Shown here: positions 61,299 through 64,000 of the stretch, in pieces
Position numbering within the stretch: the stretch's first letter is position 1
Layout of the letters: the number at the start of each line of letters is the position of its first letter
Origin: Sphingobium sp.
GTDB lineage: Bacteria; Pseudomonadota; Alphaproteobacteria; Sphingomonadales; Sphingomonadaceae
Assembly (NCBI GenBank): GCA_020446425.1
Contig: JAGRES010000015.1
Location: 62,001-126,000 of the forward strand
Direction: 5' to 3'
Length of the DNA stretch: 64,000 bases
Translations under genes and position numbers: made by a program
The notes under the pieces: generated by a model
The model's input: only the letters and a program-made list of their open reading frames with translations
What the model was told of the DNA's origin: nothing
Database searches by the model: none

Positions 61299-61664
61299 AT
61301 GTCGGTGGCGAAATATTGGAGCGAGACGATCGACGAGCCCATGGCGCGGCACCCGAACGAGCTGGATATGCGTCGTATCGAACGCGCCTTGAAAGCCCGC
61401 AAGCGCTACCGTTATGTCCAACCGGACGTGCTGCCGCATCAGGACGGCTATCTTATTCGCAGCGCGTGCTGCTCGCGCACCATTGACCCTGATGGTGGCG
61501 AGATCGACGTTGCTCTGCTGCGCTGGGACGAGAGCCCGCCGGGTTGGTCGTTGCTGCGCAAGGATCATGCAAACGGCAGCTGGATCGTCGATAGCAATTT
61601 TGACCGCCTTCCTGAACTGTTCGACCGGCTTAACGCCGATCCCGACAAGCGCTTCTGGCAATGA
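61299..61664 (+). CDS. DUF3024-like protein of the nif operon
   Basis: A 121-residue protein. RRIERALKARKRYRYVQPDVLPHQDGYLIRSACCSRTIDPDGGEIDVALLRW gives the DUF3024-type pattern, with a CC pair that might bind metal. Function unknown. GAGGGGG precedes tandem ATGs at 61296 and 61299. It is co-directional and closely spaced with its neighbours, so part of the nifB operon. Confidence 0.65.
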   Translation: MSVAKYWSETIDEPMARHPNELDMRRIERALKARKRYRYVQPDVLPHQDGYLIRSACCSRTIDPDGGEIDVALLRWDESPPGWSLLRKDHANGSWIVDSNFDRLPELFDRLNADPDKRFWQ

Positions 61665-61676
61665 TGGAGGTGGGTC

Positions 61677-61955
61677 ATGCCGCTTGATGACATGATGATG
61701 GCGACGCTCGATGAAACAGCGCCAGGGCCGGAGGCGGGTCTGGAGGTTCGTGCAGTGATGGCCGTGCTGCGGGAAAGATTCCCCGGCATGACGTTGCTCC
61801 AATGCGATGCCGCCGATGTGCTGGAGGAACCGTGGCGCAACTGGGGCGGTATCGACCTGCATCTTGTCGATACCAGCAATCATTGCGTCGCCGTGACCAG
61901 CGATCCGGAGCAGGCCACAGGCATATTGCTCGCCACACGGCAGGCGGCATCATGA
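61677..61955 (+). CDS. Small hypothetical protein of the nif operon
   Basis: A 92-residue protein; no domain recognised with confidence. It is acidic, with LEVRAVMAVLRERFPGMTLLQCDAADVLEEPW and a HLVDTSNHCVAVTSDPEQATGILLATR C-terminus that looks alpha/beta. ATG 61677 follows GGAGG, and its stop overlaps the DegT-like start as ATGA. Position supports a nif accessory role. Confidence 0.6.
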   Translation: MPLDDMMMATLDETAPGPEAGLEVRAVMAVLRERFPGMTLLQCDAADVLEEPWRNWGGIDLHLVDTSNHCVAVTSDPEQATGILLATRQAAS

Positions 61956-63136
61956 GCGCGCTCAAGGATCTCGCTAAGATGGCGGGCGTGGGCGAGAGCT
62001 GGATTACCCAGTCCGACCCCGATCTCTCCGAAGGCGATCTCGCCGCTGTTGAGGCCGTGCTGCGCGGTAATGTGCTGGGCGCAGGTGTATGGGTCGAGCA
62101 GCTGGAGGCGGCCTTCGCGGACTATATCGGCAGGCGCTATGCCATAGCCGTGTCGAGCGGAGCGGTGGGCCTTGCTCTCTCCCTTCTCGCAAAAGGCATC
62201 GGGCCGGGGGACGAGGTGATCCTTCCCGCCCATGGTTTTCGTGAGACCGGCCATGCCGTGCTGCTGGCCGGGGCGACACCGATATTCGCCGATATCGACT
62301 ATTGGGCAGGCACGCTTGCGCCGGGCAAGGCGGAGGAGAAGATCACGCCCGTGACCCGCGCGATTATTGCCTCCAATGCCAATGGGCACCCCGCCGCCTG
62401 GCCGGAACTGCGCGCACTGGCCGATGCCCACGGGCTTTGGCTGGTCGAGGATTCGACCGAGGCGATTGGCTCGCGGCACAAGGCGGGGCTGGTGGGAAGC
62501 TTCGGCGATGTTGCGATCTTCGATTTTGCGCAGCCGGGCGTTATCGCCTGTGGCTCGGGTGGCATGGTCGTCACCGACGATGTCGATATTGCCATGGCGA
62601 TCCGCCGCCGCCGTTCGCGGCGTGTGGAAGAACGCTATTCGCTCAGTATCACGATGGATGCGTCTTTCGATATGGGCATGAGCGATATCACCGCCGCGCT
62701 CGCTCTGTCACAGCTGCAGCGCATCGAGCTGATGCTGGAGCGCCGGCGTGGCACGCAGATGCTCTACGATCATTTCATGCAGAGCTTCGAGGGGATCAAG
62801 CCGCCCTATGTCGCGCCCGATATCGAGGAAGTGAACTGGTTCCTCTATGTCGTGCATCTGGGCACCCGCTTCACCCGCTCGGCGCGCGACCAGATTATCG
62901 AGGATCTGCGCACCGAGGAGATAGACGCCGCCGCCTATAGCGCGCCTTTGCACCTCCAGTCCGCTTATCGCGCGCTGGGCTGGAAGAAGAAGGATCTGTT
63001 CGTCACCGAGAAAGTGGCGGATCGCGCCGTTGCGCTGCCTTTCCATCCGCATCTGACCGAGGATCAGATCGCCTTCACCGTCGCACGGATGAAGGAAAGC
63101 TCGATCAACGTCGGCGCGGGGACGCCGATTTACTGA
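61952..63136 (+). CDS. DegT/DnrJ/EryC1 family protein lacking the PLP lysine
   Basis: A 394-residue protein with the DegT fold of sugar aminotransferases: AVSSGAVGLALSLLAKGIGPGDEVILPAHGF, FADIDYWAG, LVEDSTEAIGSRHKAGLVGSFGDVAIFDF. Where the PLP-binding Lys should be (FSFxxxK..tGEGG), the sequence reads FDFAQPGVIACGSGG, with Gly196 at the Lys position. Transamination is therefore unlikely, unless another residue substitutes. Homologues in nif clusters have no known role. It overlaps the 92-residue gene by four bases and is 17 bases before the 2Fe-2S ferredoxin. Confidence 0.85.
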   Translation: MSALKDLAKMAGVGESWITQSDPDLSEGDLAAVEAVLRGNVLGAGVWVEQLEAAFADYIGRRYAIAVSSGAVGLALSLLAKGIGPGDEVILPAHGFRETGHAVLLAGATPIFADIDYWAGTLAPGKAEEKITPVTRAIIASNANGHPAAWPELRALADAHGLWLVEDSTEAIGSRHKAGLVGSFGDVAIFDFAQPGVIACGSGGMVVTDDVDIAMAIRRRRSRRVEERYSLSITMDASFDMGMSDITAALALSQLQRIELMLERRRGTQMLYDHFMQSFEGIKPPYVAPDIEEVNWFLYVVHLGTRFTRSARDQIIEDLRTEEIDAAAYSAPLHLQSAYRALGWKKKDLFVTEKVADRAVALPFHPHLTEDQIAFTVARMKESSINVGAGTPIY

Positions 63137-63153
63137 CACAGGAAGGGAATTGA

Positions 63154-63435
63154 ATGACTACCGTTACCATCATGCCCGAAGGCAAGACTGTGGATGCAAG
63201 CGAGGGGCAATCGCTTTTCTCGCTTATCAAGGGCGCCGAGCCAGAGGACCACAAGTGCGATGATGCCTGCCATCTCTTCGTGCTGGAAGGCCGCAAAGGC
63301 CTCTCCAGAATGGGCGCGGAGGAGAATGACCGGCTGGACATGATCGTGGGCGTCGGCTCGAAATCGCGTCTCGCTTGCCAGGCGACGGTTCTCGGCACTG
63401 AGGATGTGACCGTCGAGCTGCTGAGCTTTCGCTGA
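63154..63435 (+). CDS. 2Fe-2S ferredoxin, nif-associated
   Basis: A 93-residue protein of the adrenodoxin-like class. Cys candidates are in HKCDDACHLFVLEG and RLACQATVLG (C-x4-C is shorter than usual). Such ferredoxins lie beside DegT-like, BolA and Grx genes in nif clusters. It may serve NifB/Grx cluster handling or nitrogenase electron supply. ATG 63154 follows AGGAAGG. Confidence 0.85.
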   Translation: MTTVTIMPEGKTVDASEGQSLFSLIKGAEPEDHKCDDACHLFVLEGRKGLSRMGAEENDRLDMIVGVGSKSRLACQATVLGTEDVTVELLSFR

Positions 63436-63451
63436 AGGGGAGGACGTACAT

Positions 63452-63688
63452 ATGCCGATGGACGGTGAGGACATCCAGCAGCGGATCGAGCAGGCATTTC
63501 CAGACGCGAAGGTGGTGATGGTCGATCTTGCCGGAGATGGCGATCATTGGGCGGCGCGTGTCACCAGCGAGGCGTTTCGCGGCAAGAGCCGGATTGCGCA
63601 GCACAAACTCGTCTACGCCGCCATCGGCGAGCAGATGGGTGGCGATCTCCATGCGCTCGCGCTTCAGACATTCATACCGGCAGATTGA
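63452..63688 (+). CDS. BolA family protein
   Basis: A 78-residue partner of monothiol glutaredoxins in Fe-S trafficking. The sequence [56 protein letters not shown] contains the conserved His residues expected to join a shared [2Fe-2S] cluster. The grxD gene follows after 16 bases, the usual pairing. It is probably a nif-dedicated copy. Confidence 0.92.
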   Translation: MPMDGEDIQQRIEQAFPDAKVVMVDLAGDGDHWAARVTSEAFRGKSRIAQHKLVYAAIGEQMGGDLHALALQTFIPAD

Positions 63689-63704
63689 GAGAAAGGACTA
63701 TATC

Positions 63705-64000
63705 ATGGCCACCAGCGACCGCATCAGCAAGCTCGTCACTGAAAACGATATCGTGCTCTTCATGAAGGGTGTGCCGCAGGCGCCGCAATGCGGTTTCTCG
63801 GCGGGTGTCGTGAAGGTACTCGACGCGCTTGGCATGCCCTATATCGGCGTGAACGTGCTTGAAGACCCGTTCCTGCGCGAAGGCATCAAGGAATATTCGG
63901 ACTGGCCGACCCTGCCGCAGCTCTATGTGAAGGGCGAGTTTGTCGGCGGCTGTGACATTGTGCGCGAAATGTATGAGAGCGGCGAGCTTCAGGCGCTGGT
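63705..64000 (+). CDS. grxD: Grx4-type monothiol glutaredoxin (3' end off the window)
   Basis: A [2Fe-2S]-carrying glutaredoxin; 98 residues are visible and the gene is cut by the window end. The active site is QCGFS in [19 protein letters not shown], with [29 protein letters not shown] following, all typical of Grx4/Grx5. ATG 63705 follows AAAGGA. It pairs with the BolA gene and is expected to shuttle clusters for nitrogenase assembly. Confidence 0.94.
   Translation, partial: MATSDRISKLVTENDIVLFMKGVPQAPQCGFSAGVVKVLDALGMPYIGVNVLEDPFLREGIKEYSDWPTLPQLYVKGEFVGGCDIVREMYESGELQAL

Noticed and set aside
1-64000. CRISPR arrays, insertion sequences, prophage or plasmid replication genes
   Set aside because: No direct-repeat arrays, transposase, integrase or replication initiator were seen anywhere in the window.

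Overview
The window reads as chromosome of a GC-rich, PHB-storing, motile, nitrogen-fixing alphaproteobacterium, most likely a sphingomonad (Sphingomonadales). Reasons: a PEPxxWA-CTERM protein, a MipZ/ParA-like cassette, a trigger factor with a His-rich plus Lys/Ala-rich tail, TCGAGA-rich intergenic repeats, class I PHA synthase with a phasin, and gatCAB, clpPX and sdhCDA blocks whose proteins look sphingomonad. The assignment is inferred from gene content only. No rRNA is present. One tRNA (Leu, anticodon TAG) was found, and no CRISPR array or insertion sequence was seen.

Layout. 1-10.4 kb: storage and housekeeping genes (phasin, phaC, alaC-like aminotransferase, thioesterase, SMP-30, FadL-type porin, CYTH/CHAD protein, ispG). 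10.4-25.4 kb: motility and chemotaxis (a LuxR regulator with a degenerate receiver, flaF, then motA-STAS-cheY-cheA-cheW-cheR-cheB-cheY-cheD-orf-motB-fliL-like; a minus-strand fliN-fliO-fliP operon divergent from flgC-fliE-fliQ-fliR-flhB). 25.4-29.3 kb: Sel1/SPOR protein, ParA-like ATPase, RHH-like protein and SPOR lipoprotein. 29.4-33.4 kb: minus-strand DUF3089 hydrolase, ruvX, pyrB and a dihydroorotase-like gene lacking its metal ligands. 33.6-50.4 kb: gatCAB, PEP-CTERM protein, tRNA-Leu, tig, glycosyltransferase, clpP, clpX, a soluble chemoreceptor, sdhCDA, an AT-rich SLATT-type membrane gene where sdhB would be expected, and ppc. 50.5-64 kb: a small outer-membrane protein, a dicarboxylate symporter, then a nitrogen-fixation accessory island running off the right edge.

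The nif island has two divergent promoter sets. Between 55.65 and 55.98 kb, two sigma-54-type promoters face away from each other, each with a TGT-N10-ACA NifA-type upstream site. The leftward one drives a 2Fe-2S/ferritin-like fusion, a stand-alone ferritin-like protein, fixX and probably ridA and a ModE-like regulator. The rightward one drives ferredoxin, LRV protein, nifT and a SIR2-like gene. A third sigma-54/NifA promoter precedes nifB-fdxN-TPR-nifZ-nifZ2-DUF3024-orf-DegT-like-2Fe2S ferredoxin-bolA-grxD. The genes point to cofactor synthesis (NifB), nitrogenase maturation (NifZ, NifT), electron supply (ferredoxins, FixX), Fe-S trafficking (BolA/Grx4) and probably iron or oxygen protection (ferritin-like proteins). 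The structural genes nifHDK, nifEN and nifA are not in the window.

Most notable: the ferredoxin-ferritin fusion with its tandem paralogue, a DegT-family protein lacking the PLP lysine, a SIR2-like gene in a nif operon, a SLATT-type gene overlapping the sdhA stop, a TGCA-N-TGCA motif before three probable PHB-related genes (likely PhaR sites), and a metal-site-less dihydroorotase coupled to pyrB.
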